From: Hyphomicrobium sp. LHD-15 | GTDB taxonomy: Bacteria; Pseudomonadota; Alphaproteobacteria; Rhizobiales; Hyphomicrobiaceae | Assembly: GCF_031157355.1 (NCBI RefSeq) | Contig: NZ_JAVIFT010000003.1 | Span: forward strand, 265,103 to 329,102 | Direction of reading: 5' to 3' | Length of the DNA: 64,000 nucleotides | Shown: one piece after another, positions 8,188 through 16,008 of the stretch | How positions within the stretch are numbered: position 1 is the stretch's first letter | Layout of the letters: each line of letters starts with the position of its first letter | Position numbers and translations under genes: made by a program | Notes under the pieces: generated by a model | Databases searched by the model: none | Seen by the model: only the letters and a program-made list of their open reading frames with translations | Told to the model about the DNA's origin: nothing

Positions 8188-9105
8188 TCAAACCGCCGCG
8201 TTCGGACGGCCGTAGAGATAGCCCTGCAGGAAGTCCGCGCCACTGTCGATGGCAACCTGCTCGTGGATCTCCTGCTCGATGCCTTCGCACACCACGCGCG
8301 CATCGAGATCGTGCACGATCTCGATGATCTTCGGCAGCACGCGGCGGGCTCGTGCATTGGTCGCCGCCTCGACGACGAGCCCGCGATCGATCTTCACGTA
8401 ATCCGGATTGAGCCGCCAGACACGGTCGAAATTCGAATGCCGCGCACCGAAGTCGTCGATCGCGACGCGAAACCCGAAGGCCTTGTAGCTTTCCACCGCC
8501 GATCCAAGTGCATCGAAATCCTCGATTGAGGATTCGAGGATCTCGATCGTGATCGCGCTTGCGCTGAGCCCCTGGCCGGCGAGCGCCGCCGCAAAGAACT
8601 CGCCGTGCGCGACGTCCCGCTTCTCGATATGCCGGCCGTGCACGTTGAGGAAGAGCCGCGACTGCGGCTCCGTCTGCGCATAGAAGTTCGCGACGTGGAT
8701 CAAACGCGCGGCCCGATCGAGTCTGCGGCCGTCCTCGGCCCCGGAAATCCGCTCGAAGATCTCGACCGGCGAGACCGCCTGCTCCACGCCGTCGCGGGCG
8801 CGCAGCAGAGCTTCATGAGCATAGGTCGTCCGGTTCCGCGCATCCAGGATCGGCTGGAACGCCGACGACAGCGCAAAGCCCGCGAAATCACACGACAGCA
8901 GCCTCTCAGGCCCCGCGCGGCACGGGCCGAGCGCTAGGCGCCCCAACTGACGATTCAGGAAGTCGGCTTGGGTTTCCCCGGCCTGAGACTGAAAGGGCGA
9001 ACGCGTGCGAGGCACATAAGCAAGCGCATCTGCCTGAACCACCTGAGGCAGCTCCCGCCCGGCCCTGAAGGGCACATCAGACGCTTGAGCTAAGATCCCA
9101 GACAT
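8188..9105 (-). CDS. EAL-domain cyclic di-GMP phosphodiesterase
   Basis: About 305 residues: a roughly 70-residue N-terminal region with no recognised domain, then an EAL domain. The metal and base residues look intact: E in HEALLRAR (the EAL motif), N in FLNVHG, E in IEILESS, the DD pair in AIDDFGARHSNF, K in VKIDRG, E in CEGIE and Q in LQGYLYGRP. NVHG and DDFGARHS deviate from the usual NxS and DDFGTGYS loops, but catalysis is still plausible. No membrane or sensory domain is seen. It could oppose the PleD cyclase encoded 5 kb away (inference). A GTG at 9123 would add six residues. Confidence 0.88.
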   Translation of the reverse strand: MSGILAQASDVPFRAGRELPQVVQADALAYVPRTRSPFQSQAGETQADFLNRQLGRLALGPCRAGPERLLSCDFAGFALSSAFQPILDARNRTTYAHEALLRARDGVEQAVSPVEIFERISGAEDGRRLDRAARLIHVANFYAQTEPQSRLFLNVHGRHIEKRDVAHGEFFAAALAGQGLSASAITIEILESSIEDFDALGSAVESYKAFGFRVAIDDFGARHSNFDRVWRLNPDYVKIDRGLVVEAATNARARRVLPKIIEIVHDLDARVVCEGIEQEIHEQVAIDSGADFLQGYLYGRPNAAV

Positions 9106-9236
9106 GGTCGACCCGATCGGCACGGCGCATTTTTATTCAACCGCCACCCTACCGGGCATGCGTTTACATGCCGATAATTCCAATCGATTCAATGCATATG
9201 ACAAGAACGCCGTATCCCGGCGTTCTCGCGCGCAAC

Positions 9237-10427
9237 CTACCGATCGATCTCACCGAACACGATGTCGAGCGAGCCGAGGATCGCCGAGACGTCGGCCAGC
9301 ATGTGGCCGCGGTTCATGAAGTCCATCGCCGCGAGATGCGGGAAACCCGGTGCGCGAATCTTACAGCGGTACGGCTTGTTCGAGCCGTCGGCCACCAGAT
9401 AAACGCCGAACTCGCCCTTGGGTGCTTCCACCGCAGCATAGATTTCGCCGGGCGGCACGTGGAAACCTTCCGTGTAAAGCTTGAAATGATGGATCAGCGC
9501 TTCCATCGAACGCTTCATCTCGCCCCGCCGCGGCGGCACCACTTTGGAGTTGGCGGCCGTCACCGGCCCGGCGCCTTCGGCACTCTTCAGCTTCGCGCAG
9601 CACTGCTTCATGATCTTGATGCTCTCGCGCATTTCGAGAACGCGGATCAGATAGCGGTCGTAGCAGTCGCCGTTCTTGCCGATCGGAATGTCGAAATCGA
9701 GCTCCGAGTAGCACTCGTAGGGCTGCGCCTTGCGGAGGTCCCAAGCCGCGCCCGAGCCGCGCACCATCACGCCCGAGAAGCCCCACGCGAACGCGTCCTC
9801 GAGGCTCACCACGCCGATATCGACGTTGCGCTGCTTGAAGATGCGGTTTTCCGTCAGCAGGGACTCGATATCGTCGAGCACTTTCGGAAACGTTTCGCAC
9901 CAGGCCGCAATGTCGTCGATCAGCGCCGGCGGCAGATCCTGATGCACGCCGCCGATACGGAAATACTTGGCGTGCATCCGGCTGCCCGAGGCGCGCTCGT
10001 AGAACACCATCAGCTTCTCGCGTTCCTCGAAGCCCCACAGCGGCGGCGTCAGCGCACCGACGTCCATGGCCTGCGTCGTGACATTGAGAAGATGCGAGAG
10101 ATGGCGGCCGATCTCCGAGAACAGCACGCGGATGAGCTGCGCGCGTTTCGGCACCTCGATGCCGAGCAGACGTTCCGCCGCGAGGCAGAACGCGTGCTCC
10201 TGGTTCATCGGCGCCACGTAGTCGAGCCGGTCGAAATAACCGATGGCCTGCAGATACGTTTTGGCCTCGATCAGCTTTTCGGTGCCGCGATGCAGAAGCC
10301 CCACGTGCGGATCGACGCGCTCGACCACCTCGCCGTCGAGCTCGAGCACGAGACGGAGCACGCCGTGCGCCGCCGGATGCTGCGGGCCGAAGTTGATGTT
10401 GAACGGGCGGATCTCGGTCTCAGCCAT
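9237..10427 (-). CDS. nuoD: NADH-quinone oxidoreductase subunit D
   Basis: A 396-residue 49-kDa-type subunit of respiratory complex I, starting [20 protein letters not shown], with [21 protein letters not shown], the quinone-site region [18 protein letters not shown] and the C-terminal [12 protein letters not shown]. It lies in the peripheral arm and forms the quinone-binding pocket with NuoB. It begins 11 bases after the upstream GFA gene, so translation is likely coupled. Four non-nuo genes separate it from nuoC, and no nuoE follows; the next gene downstream is the EAL protein. It is a separate protein, not a NuoCD fusion. Confidence 0.97.
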   Translation of the reverse strand: MAETEIRPFNINFGPQHPAAHGVLRLVLELDGEVVERVDPHVGLLHRGTEKLIEAKTYLQAIGYFDRLDYVAPMNQEHAFCLAAERLLGIEVPKRAQLIRVLFSEIGRHLSHLLNVTTQAMDVGALTPPLWGFEEREKLMVFYERASGSRMHAKYFRIGGVHQDLPPALIDDIAAWCETFPKVLDDIESLLTENRIFKQRNVDIGVVSLEDAFAWGFSGVMVRGSGAAWDLRKAQPYECYSELDFDIPIGKNGDCYDRYLIRVLEMRESIKIMKQCCAKLKSAEGAGPVTAANSKVVPPRRGEMKRSMEALIHHFKLYTEGFHVPPGEIYAAVEAPKGEFGVYLVADGSNKPYRCKIRAPGFPHLAAMDFMNRGHMLADVSAILGSLDIVFGEIDR

Positions 10428-10438
10428 AATGCATCATC

Positions 10439-10870
10439 TCACTTGAGTTCATCGCCGGTATAGGCCGACATCGCATCCGAGCCACGAAGTTTCTCGGTCG
10501 GATTGGCGAAATCGTAGAACGCGGGCTTGTCCTCGATAAAGATTTCCTTGGTGAGCGCGAGCCCAGACGGCGTATCGAGCGACCCCGCCGTGAATGTGTA
10601 ACGCTCCTCGCCCGCCACCTTCCAGAACAGCACCGAGCCGCAGCGCTTGCAAAAACCGCGCTCGCCTGTGTCGGACGAGCGGTAGACGCCGATCTCGTCG
10701 CGCCCCGTGAACGACGGCGCACCCTCCACGTCGAAGTACATGAGCGGCCCGCCGGTCCAGCGCCGGCACATGCCGCAATGGCAGACGCTCACATCATGCG
10801 TTGCCGCTTTGGCCGTATAGGAAACGGCGCCACAGAGGCAATGACCGGACACATCGAAGGTCTCCGCCAT
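10439..10870 (-). CDS. GFA (glutathione-dependent formaldehyde-activating enzyme) family protein, copy 2
   Basis: A 143-residue CENP-V/GFA fold protein. Zinc-ligand cysteines appear in the usual pattern: HCLCGAV near the N terminus, CHCGMCRRW, then CKRCGS. The founding member binds the glutathione-formaldehyde adduct, but most of the family has unproven function and this annotation should not be read as proof of formaldehyde chemistry. It is a close paralogue of the next gene (both contain CRRW, CGS/CGA and DKPAFYDFAN or DEKPAYYDLAN), so a tandem duplication is likely. Only two bases separate the two genes. Confidence 0.9.
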   Translation of the reverse strand: MAETFDVSGHCLCGAVSYTAKAATHDVSVCHCGMCRRWTGGPLMYFDVEGAPSFTGRDEIGVYRSSDTGERGFCKRCGSVLFWKVAGEERYTFTAGSLDTPSGLALTKEIFIEDKPAFYDFANPTEKLRGSDAMSAYTGDELK

Positions 10871-10872
10871 CG

Positions 10873-11313
10873 CTATTGCTCCGCGCCGCTGCCGGCCGTG
10901 AACGCCGCCATGGCCTCCGCACCTGTCAGCTTCGGCGTATCGTTCGCCAGATCGTAGTAGGCGGGCTTTTCGTCGATGAAAATCTGGAGCGTCAGCGTGA
11001 GCCCGGCATCGTCATCGAGCGTTCCCACTGCAAACGAATAGTGATCGCTGCCCGCGAAATGCCAATAAAGCGACGCCCCGCACGTTTTGCAGAACGCCCG
11101 CTCCGCCCATTCCGACGACTTGTAGACGCCGATGTTCTCCGCGCCCGTAAAGCTCACGTCGCCGTCATAGCCGAGGCCGATGAAAGGCCCCGAACCCCAG
11201 CGCCGGCACATCGAGCAATGGCAGACATCGATCTCGCGTTTGGCACCTTCGGCCCTGAACGCCACCGCGCCGCAAAGACATCTTCCGCTGATCGTCCGGC
11301 CCGCCGTTGCCAT
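10873..11313 (-). CDS. GFA family protein, copy 1
   Basis: A 146-residue GFA-fold protein with the cysteine groups RCLCGAV, CHCSMCRRW and CKTCGAS. The ATG at 11313 is chosen because GGGAG lies eight bases upstream; a GTG at 11319 would overlap the thioesterase stop. It is paralogous to the neighbouring gene and sits in a chain of genes with overlaps or gaps of a few bases between nuoC and nuoD, so it should be made from the nuo transcript. A thiol adduct or small electrophile is the likely type of ligand, by family only. Confidence 0.9.
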   Translation of the reverse strand: MATAGRTISGRCLCGAVAFRAEGAKREIDVCHCSMCRRWGSGPFIGLGYDGDVSFTGAENIGVYKSSEWAERAFCKTCGASLYWHFAGSDHYSFAVGTLDDDAGLTLTLQIFIDEKPAYYDLANDTPKLTGAEAMAAFTAGSGAEQ

Positions 11314-11315
11314 GC

Positions 11316-11771
11316 TCACGCTCCCGCGTCCAGGCTCGGAATCGGCGCAACGCCCGCCTGTTTAGCCTTTTCGTTGACGCGCGCGACAAAGCGGTCCCAC
11401 GGCACAATCATGCGCTCGTGGGTGCCCGCGCCGATCACCTCGACGCCATCGTGCGCCGTCACTTTGAAGGCAACCCGCCGCCCCTGCACGCCGGTGCACT
11501 CGGCATCGACCGTGACAGTCTGCCCGGGTACCGTCGCCGCGCCGTGCGAAACGTTGACGTGAATGCCCAGCGAGCCCTCGCCGATGTCGAGATACGGCTT
11601 CAGCACCTCGAGGCACGCCCACTCCATCAGGCCGACCATGAAGCCGGTCGCGAACACGTCCGGCATGGCGCGGAAATCAGCCGATTCCGGATAGAGGCGC
11701 GGCACCGTCTTTTCGACGGGAACGACGAACACCAGCTGGGTCTTGGCGCCGGGCTCGAGCGTCGCTTTCAT
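11316..11771 (-). CDS. FlK-like hot-dog thioesterase
   Basis: A 151-residue single hot-dog protein closely resembling fluoroacetyl-CoA thioesterase FlK, with the same numbering. The catalytic residues described for FlK are all present: T42 in VFATGFMVG, E50 in LMEWAC and H76 in NVSHGAA. The lid phenylalanine F36 that gives FlK its preference for the fluorinated substrate is methionine here (RAMPDVF), so another short acyl-CoA is the more likely substrate. The ATG overlaps the upstream gene by four bases (ATGA). Its place inside the nuo operon is unexpected. The residue comparison is from memory of FlK and should be aligned. Confidence 0.85.
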   Translation of the reverse strand: MKATLEPGAKTQLVFVVPVEKTVPRLYPESADFRAMPDVFATGFMVGLMEWACLEVLKPYLDIGEGSLGIHVNVSHGAATVPGQTVTVDAECTGVQGRRVAFKVTAHDGVEVIGAGTHERMIVPWDRFVARVNEKAKQAGVAPIPSLDAGA

Positions 11772-12202
11772 GATATGCCACCAGCAGATTCGCGTAACCC
11801 GCCGACCGCAATGTAGCTGACCGCTACCGTGTAGAAGCTCAGGATCGACTCGCCGCCCGCGACACCCTGCTCGAACTGTTTCCGGACTTTGGTGAACGGA
11901 TAGACCGCATCGCCGTTTGGAAATGCGACGCCGAGCCCGCCCGCGTCGTCCTCCGTCCACTGCCCACCGGTTTCGGCGATGATCGCTTCACCGAGATAGC
12001 TGCCGATCAATCCGATCAGACCCTCCGGCACGCCGCCGTCGACGCCGAGATAGCGCCCGCGCGCGCTTTCGACGAACCCCTCGACCCACGCAACCGACTC
12101 CGCATCGAGCGTGACATCCTTGTCGGCAAGCTCGCGAAACTCCTGCAAGGCGAACTCGACGTTCGCGTTGATCTGCGCGAGACGCTCGGCATCGAGGCTC
12201 AT
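11768..12202 (-). CDS. hypothetical protein, possibly DUF3806-like
   Basis: A 144-residue acidic protein without signal peptide or membrane segment. The central [20 protein letters not shown] followed by W-x6-GLGVAFPNG and [11 protein letters not shown] loosely recalls DUF3806 proteins, but this is not a secure assignment. It overlaps nuoC by four bases on one side and the thioesterase by four bases on the other (ATGA at both junctions), which implies co-translation with complex I genes. Function unknown. Confidence 0.7.
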   Translation of the reverse strand: MSLDAERLAQINANVEFALQEFRELADKDVTLDAESVAWVEGFVESARGRYLGVDGGVPEGLIGLIGSYLGEAIIAETGGQWTEDDAGGLGVAFPNGDAVYPFTKVRKQFEQGVAGGESILSFYTVAVSYIAVGGLRESAGGIS

Positions 12203-12795
12203 GACGGCCCCGCCTTCTCATCTCCCGGCAAGCCGTAGTTCGACCCTTCCCAGGGGCTTTCGAAATCGAACGAACGGAATTCCTGCACCAGCTTCACTGG
12301 CTCGTAGACGACGCGCTTGGCGCCGTCGTCGTAGCGAACCTCAACGTATCCCGTGAGCGGGAAATCCTTGCGCAGCGGATAGCCCTGGAAGCCGTAATCC
12401 GTCAGCAGCCGGCGCAGATCCGGATGTCCCGAGAACAGGATGCCGTACATGTCGAAGGCTTCGCGCTCGTACCAGTTGGCGGCCGGGAACACGTCGATGA
12501 CGCTCGGAACCGGCGTCTCCTCGTCGGTATGAACTTTCACCCGGATGCGTTGATTTTTACGCGGCGAAAGCAGGTGATAGACGACGTCGAAGCGAAGCGC
12601 CCGCGCCGGCCAGTCGACGCCGCAGAGGTCGATCAGCACCTCGAAGCGGCAGGCCTTGTCGTCGCGCAGGAACGTCAGCACGTCGGAAATATCCGCCACG
12701 GGCACCGTGATCGTCAGCTCGCCGACCGCAATGCGCCGGTCGAGAACCTTGTCTCTGAGCTTGGACGTGATGTGCGCTTCGAGTTCGGTCAGCAT
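12199..12795 (-). CDS. nuoC: NADH-quinone oxidoreductase subunit C
   Basis: A 198-residue 30-kDa-type complex I subunit. Typical segments are [19 protein letters not shown], the signature [24 protein letters not shown] cut here as ERE-x-FDMYGI and the C-terminal YPLRKDFPL. It packs beside NuoD in the peripheral arm. The start at 12795 matches the family N terminus. It is separated from nuoB by about 70 bases containing a 12-bp inverted repeat, whereas nuoA and nuoB overlap. Confidence 0.97.
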   Translation of the reverse strand: MLTELEAHITSKLRDKVLDRRIAVGELTITVPVADISDVLTFLRDDKACRFEVLIDLCGVDWPARALRFDVVYHLLSPRKNQRIRVKVHTDEETPVPSVIDVFPAANWYEREAFDMYGILFSGHPDLRRLLTDYGFQGYPLRKDFPLTGYVEVRYDDGAKRVVYEPVKLVQEFRSFDFESPWEGSNYGLPGDEKAGPS

Positions 12796-12820
12796 GTTTT
12801 GGTCCTGGCAGCAGGCAGCT

Positions 12821-12867
12821 GGCAACGGGCAGGTCGACAACAGGCTGCCTGCCTGCTGCCCGTTGCC
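12821..12867. repeat. 12-bp inverted repeat between nuoB and nuoC
   Basis: GGCAACGGGCAG (12821-12832) and CTGCCCGTTGCC (12856-12867) are perfect reverse complements 23 bases apart; the second arm touches the nuoB stop codon. The adjoining CTGCCTGCCTGCTGCC is part of a short repeat found again near 14938 and 24661. It could attenuate or process the nuo message. Confidence 0.7.
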
Positions 12868-13445
12868 TATCTCTCGATCGTTCCGGTGCGCCGGATCTTC
12901 CGCTGCAGGAGCAGCACGCCATAGACCAGCGCTTCCGCCGTCGGCGGGCAACCCGGCACATAGACATCCACCGGCACGATGCGATCGCAACCACGCACGA
13001 CAGCGTAGGAATAGTGGTAGTAGCCGCCGCCGTTGGCACAGCTGCCCATCGAAATGACGTAGCGCGGCTCCGGCATCTGGTCGTAGACCTTGCGCAAAGC
13101 AGGCGCCATCTTGTTGGTCAGCGTGCCGGCGACGATCATCACGTCCGACTGGCGAGGCGAAGCGCGCGGCGCAAAACCGAAGCGCTCGAGATCATAGCGC
13201 GGCATCGACGCCTGCATCATCTCGACGGCGCAGCACGCGAGCCCGAACGTCATCCACATCAGCGAGCCGGTGCGCGCCCAGTTGATCAGGTCGTCGGTCG
13301 AGGTGACGAGAAAGCCCTTGTCGCCAAGCTCGTTCGAGAGATCCGTAAAGAACGGATCGCCAGGCTTCACCAGCGAGCCCGAGGCGCCGCCGGCGCCTTC
13401 CTTGACCTTGTCGAACGCAAATTCTGGCGGAACGATCAATCCCAT
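12867..13445 (-). CDS. nuoB: NADH-quinone oxidoreductase subunit B
   Basis: A 192-residue complex I subunit that carries iron-sulfur cluster N2, the last centre before quinone. The cluster cysteines are seen as [19 protein letters not shown] and [11 protein letters not shown]. Start at 13445 is supported by GGGAG eight bases upstream and overlaps the nuoA stop by ten bases; a GTG at 13466 would add seven residues. The N-terminal 40 residues are variable in the family. Confidence 0.97.
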   Translation of the reverse strand: MGLIVPPEFAFDKVKEGAGGASGSLVKPGDPFFTDLSNELGDKGFLVTSTDDLINWARTGSLMWMTFGLACCAVEMMQASMPRYDLERFGFAPRASPRQSDVMIVAGTLTNKMAPALRKVYDQMPEPRYVISMGSCANGGGYYHYSYAVVRGCDRIVPVDVYVPGCPPTAEALVYGVLLLQRKIRRTGTIER

Positions 13446-13801
13446 TCGAGCGCTCCCGTTCTCCACTCGTAGATGAAGCCCACTGTGAGCACGCCGAGGA
13501 ACAGCATCATCGACCAGAAGCCGTAGAGGCCGATGTCACCGAAGGCCACCGCCCACGGAAACAGGAAGGCAATCTCGAGGTCGAAGATGATGAAGAGGAT
13601 CGAGACGAGGTAGAAGCGCACGTCGAATTTCATGCGCGCGTCGTCGAAGGCATTGAAGCCGCATTCGTAGGCCGAAACCTTTTCGGGGTCCGGATTTCGA
13701 ACCGCCACCAGGAACGGCGCGATCATGAGGGCCCCGCCAATGGCGAGAGCCACGCCGATGAAAACGGCAAGCGGCAGATAGTCGGTGAGCAGGTCGTTCA
13801 T
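13436..13801 (-). CDS. nuoA: NADH-quinone oxidoreductase subunit A
   Basis: A 121-residue membrane subunit of complex I with three hydrophobic helices (about 8-28, 60-82, 88-108). The conserved [20 protein letters not shown] loop contains the cysteine and acidic residues near the quinone channel. It is first in the nuo gene group; tRNA-Asp lies about 350 bases upstream on the same strand. A GTG at 13810 would add three residues. Confidence 0.96.
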   Translation of the reverse strand: MNDLLTDYLPLAVFIGVALAIGGALMIAPFLVAVRNPDPEKVSAYECGFNAFDDARMKFDVRFYLVSILFIIFDLEIAFLFPWAVAFGDIGLYGFWSMMLFLGVLTVGFIYEWRTGALEWD

Positions 13802-14150
13802 CAAGTCCACCCATTCGGGAACGAGGACTTATCGCAACGCGATATCGCTGCTCCGGTGTTAACCCATCGGGGCGCGGGCACGCAACAGATACCAACGAAC
13901 AAATCCGCTACGTTGTGCAGCGGTCAATATCCGACTCTTGCAGTCAGATGAACGACTTGAGACTCGCGTCCCAAGCCCAAACACCGCCCTGTTTCAGTCC
14001 AGGCTGCTTCGTGCAGTTTGGACTGCGGGGCGCGACTGCGCCCGCGGCGGTCATGGCGAAGCCATGCTCAGCATGGACTGCGCCGGCCATCCACAGAGCC
14101 ACCCCGCCCATTGAGCGAAGCTTCTCTCAGCTTGAGTCATTGAGAAAAAG
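13802..14150. other. intergenic region upstream of nuoA with a repeat copy
   Basis: About 350 bases with no supported gene. It must contain the nuo promoter; no clear consensus was seen. The left end of the tRNA-flanking repeat (14045-14146) occupies the part next to tRNA-Asp. Confidence 0.5.
14045..14146. repeat. tRNA 3'-flank repeat, copy A
   Basis: A block of about 55 bases (14045-14099) matches 15560-15614 with two differences, and a second block (about 14112-14146) containing CGAAGCTTCTC matches 15624-15656. Both copies lie immediately downstream of a minus-strand tRNA gene. The inner CATGGC...GCCATG can form a hairpin. Confidence 0.8.
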
Positions 14151-14227
14151 TGGCGCGAGAGACGGGACTTGAACCCGCGGCCTCCGCCGTGACAGGGCGG
14201 CGCTCTAACCAACTGAGCTACTCCCGC
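14151..14227 (-). tRNA. tRNA-Asp (GTC)
   Basis: Read on the minus strand it starts GCGGGAGTAGCTCAGTTGG and ends with an encoded CCA. A seven-base acceptor stem (one G-U pair), D arm, anticodon arm with loop CTGTCAC (anticodon GTC) and T arm with GGTTCAAGTCC are all present. 77 bases. Confidence 0.97.
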
Positions 14228-14394
14228 AATCCACGTCGGGGCGCCGAAAACGGCGGGCCGACGCAAAAGCGAAGCGTCGAAATACGTGTTCGCGGGCGCT
14301 AAGTCAAGCGACCCCGAACGCCTATTTTTGCTGATTTTACCCTTTTGTCCAAATCCTCATAGTCAGGGGTGCGAGGAGCCTGAAAAACCAAGCG

Positions 14395-14991
14395 TTAGCT
14401 GATCCTGGCCTGCATGAAGGCCACCCGCTCCGACACCGGCGCCAACGGCAAAGGCACGAGATCGTACCCACGGTCTGAGTAGACCCGAACCAGAGCGTGA
14501 TAGGTCGCCTCGGCCTCTTCGATCGTCTGCTTCCGCTCGGCGTCCTGGGTGAAGATGTCCGGCCAGGGAGGCGCGATGAACACCTCCCGCCTGTAGCGAT
14601 AGCGATCGGCGGCCCGCGCGACATGCGCACCGACCGGCAATCCCGACAACTCGAGATAGCCGACGACATCCGGGATGCCCCGATCGAACAGCACAGGGCC
14701 GACGTGGGCTTCCGCCTCTCGATAGGAACGCAGCTCCCAACCAAGCATCAGCTCGGCGAACGCGAGCCGATCTCCCCAAGGAAGCGCCGTACCGCCAATC
14801 GAAACCTGATCCTGAATGATGGCTCGGCCCGCTTCAGGCATGCGGGCGAGGCCGGTCTTGGCCAGCGCTTCGATCAGCGTGCTCTTGCCTGAGCCCGGCC
14901 CGCCGGTCACAACGATGAAGCGCTCAAACCCCAATTCCCTGCCTGCTGCCTGATGCCTCGCGTCATGTCGGAGGCATGCGGCGCATGTCAT
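14395..14991 (-). CDS. AAA-type P-loop ATPase/kinase (AAA_28, NadR-like)
   Basis: Up to 198 residues. Walker A is GGPGSGKST, followed by a family-typical MPEAGRAIIQ, a Walker B-like VLFDRGIPD and a C-terminal half like NadR-type and thymidylate-kinase-like P-loop proteins. A small-molecule kinase or nucleotide-binding role is likely; substrate unknown. The ATG at 14991 overlaps the DUF1993 stop (ATGA), but this N terminus is made of a 25-bp tandem repeat and a dispersed repeat. A TTG at 14934 preceded by AGGG starts right at the conserved region and may be the real start. Confidence 0.8.
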   Translation of the reverse strand: MTCAACLRHDARHQAAGRELGFERFIVVTGGPGSGKSTLIEALAKTGLARMPEAGRAIIQDQVSIGGTALPWGDRLAFAELMLGWELRSYREAEAHVGPVLFDRGIPDVVGYLELSGLPVGAHVARAADRYRYRREVFIAPPWPDIFTQDAERKQTIEEAEATYHALVRVYSDRGYDLVPLPLAPVSERVAFMQARIS

Positions 14992-15011
14992 GCCGGAGGC
15001 ATGCGACGCAT
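14962..15011. repeat. 25-bp tandem duplication
   Basis: Two adjacent 25-base units (14962-14986 and 14987-15011) differ at two positions and share GGAGGCATGCG. They span the 3' end of the DUF1993 gene and the 5' end of the ATPase gene. Confidence 0.8.
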
Positions 15012-15503
15012 GAAATCGCGCTTCCCGATATCGAGGCCGTTATGGCGCAGGATCCCGTACGCGGTTGCGCAATGGAAATAGAAGTTGGGCAGCGCGAAGT
15101 GCAGGAGATACTCCCGTCCCGTGAATTTGAGTTCGCGCGGGCCGGCCTTGATCGCGATCTCGCGATCCGCCGCAGCTTCCATCACCCCGGGCTTGGCCTC
15201 CGCCAGCACCGCCAGCGTCTCGGCGATGCGCCCCTTGAGATCGTCGAAGCTCTTCTCGCTGTCGTCGTGCACCGGCGGCGTAAGCCCGGCGAGACGAGCG
15301 ACTGAAAGCTTCGCAAAATCGCACGCCGACTGCACCTGCTTCCTGAACGTGTACATGTCCGGGTAAAGGCGCGCCGTCAGCAACGTCTCGGGATCGATCT
15401 TCTTGGCTTCGGCGTAGGCCGCGGCCTTGTCGAGGATCGCATCGAGCGCCTCGAGATGCTTGGTGAAGCTCGGAACCGCGATCTCGTACATCGTGATGGA
15501 CAT
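14988..15503 (-). CDS. DUF1993 family protein
   Basis: A 171-residue all-helical protein. MYEIAVPSFTKHLEAL, the LYPDMYTFRKQVQSACDFAK segment, LPNFYFHCATAYGILRH and GLDIGKRDFM are hallmarks of DUF1993, related to the DinB-like four-helix fold. Histidines suitable for metal binding occur in HFALPNFYFH, but no activity is known. The last four codons (RMPPA end) come from the tandem duplication at the gene junction. It sits between two tRNA genes. Confidence 0.88.
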   Translation of the reverse strand: MSITMYEIAVPSFTKHLEALDAILDKAAAYAEAKKIDPETLLTARLYPDMYTFRKQVQSACDFAKLSVARLAGLTPPVHDDSEKSFDDLKGRIAETLAVLAEAKPGVMEAAADREIAIKAGPRELKFTGREYLLHFALPNFYFHCATAYGILRHNGLDIGKRDFMRRMPPA

Positions 15504-15559
15504 GAGATTTCCCTACTGGAACGTATCTTCGACCCAACGGGTCGGGGAGCAAGGCGACC

Positions 15560-15656
15560 CGGCGGTCATGGCGAAGCCATGCTCCGCATGGACTGCGCCG
15601 GTCATCCACAGAGCACAAGGCAGCTTGATCGAAGCTTCTCACAGCTTGTGTCACTG
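15560..15656. repeat. tRNA 3'-flank repeat, copy B
   Basis: Counterpart of the 14045-14146 element, downstream of tRNA-Val on the minus strand. The first 55 bases match with two differences; the second block contains CGAAGCTTCTC and the run of A next to the tRNA end. Confidence 0.8.
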
Positions 15657-15662
15657 AAAAAA

Positions 15663-15737
<75 letters not shown>

Positions 15738-15838
15738 GTAAAACTCGTCCTACGTCTCTTGGTCCATCGACCAAACCGCTTGCGAGCAAAACGAAGCGCC
15801 ACGATTAGCGGCCTCTCGCACGCTGCGCAAGCGTTTAG

Positions 15839-15998
15839 ACCACGATCGTTTCAGGCCCTATCAGCCTGAAACGTGAATCGTCGGTCTCACAAGAGGCTAC
15901 CACGATCGCTTTGGACCCACGCGCTCCGATCGTCGCGTCCCCTACCGGACGCGGCGTGAATCGGCAGCACCGGAAGAGTCCAAAGCGTGAATCGTCGG
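15839..15998. repeat. palindromic repeat pair with shared flanks, one nested in another
   Basis: Unit 1: CCACGATCG flank, 10-bp stem CGTTTCAGGC (15847-15856) with GCCTGAAACG (15864-15873), then TGAATCGTCGG. Unit 2 has the same flanks but a different perfect stem, CGCTTTGGAC (15907-15916) with GTCCAAAGCG (15978-15987). Within its loop, GATCGT, CGCGTCC...GGACGCG and CGTGAATCGG form a third unit. No gene lies in 15738-16008. Confidence 0.75.
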
Positions 15999-16008
15999 GG
16001 TTCTCGCT

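Noticed and set aside
11316..11771. Reading the thioesterase as a fluoroacetate-resistance gene
   Set aside because: The lid residue differs from FlK and there is no dehalogenase or fluorometabolite gene nearby.
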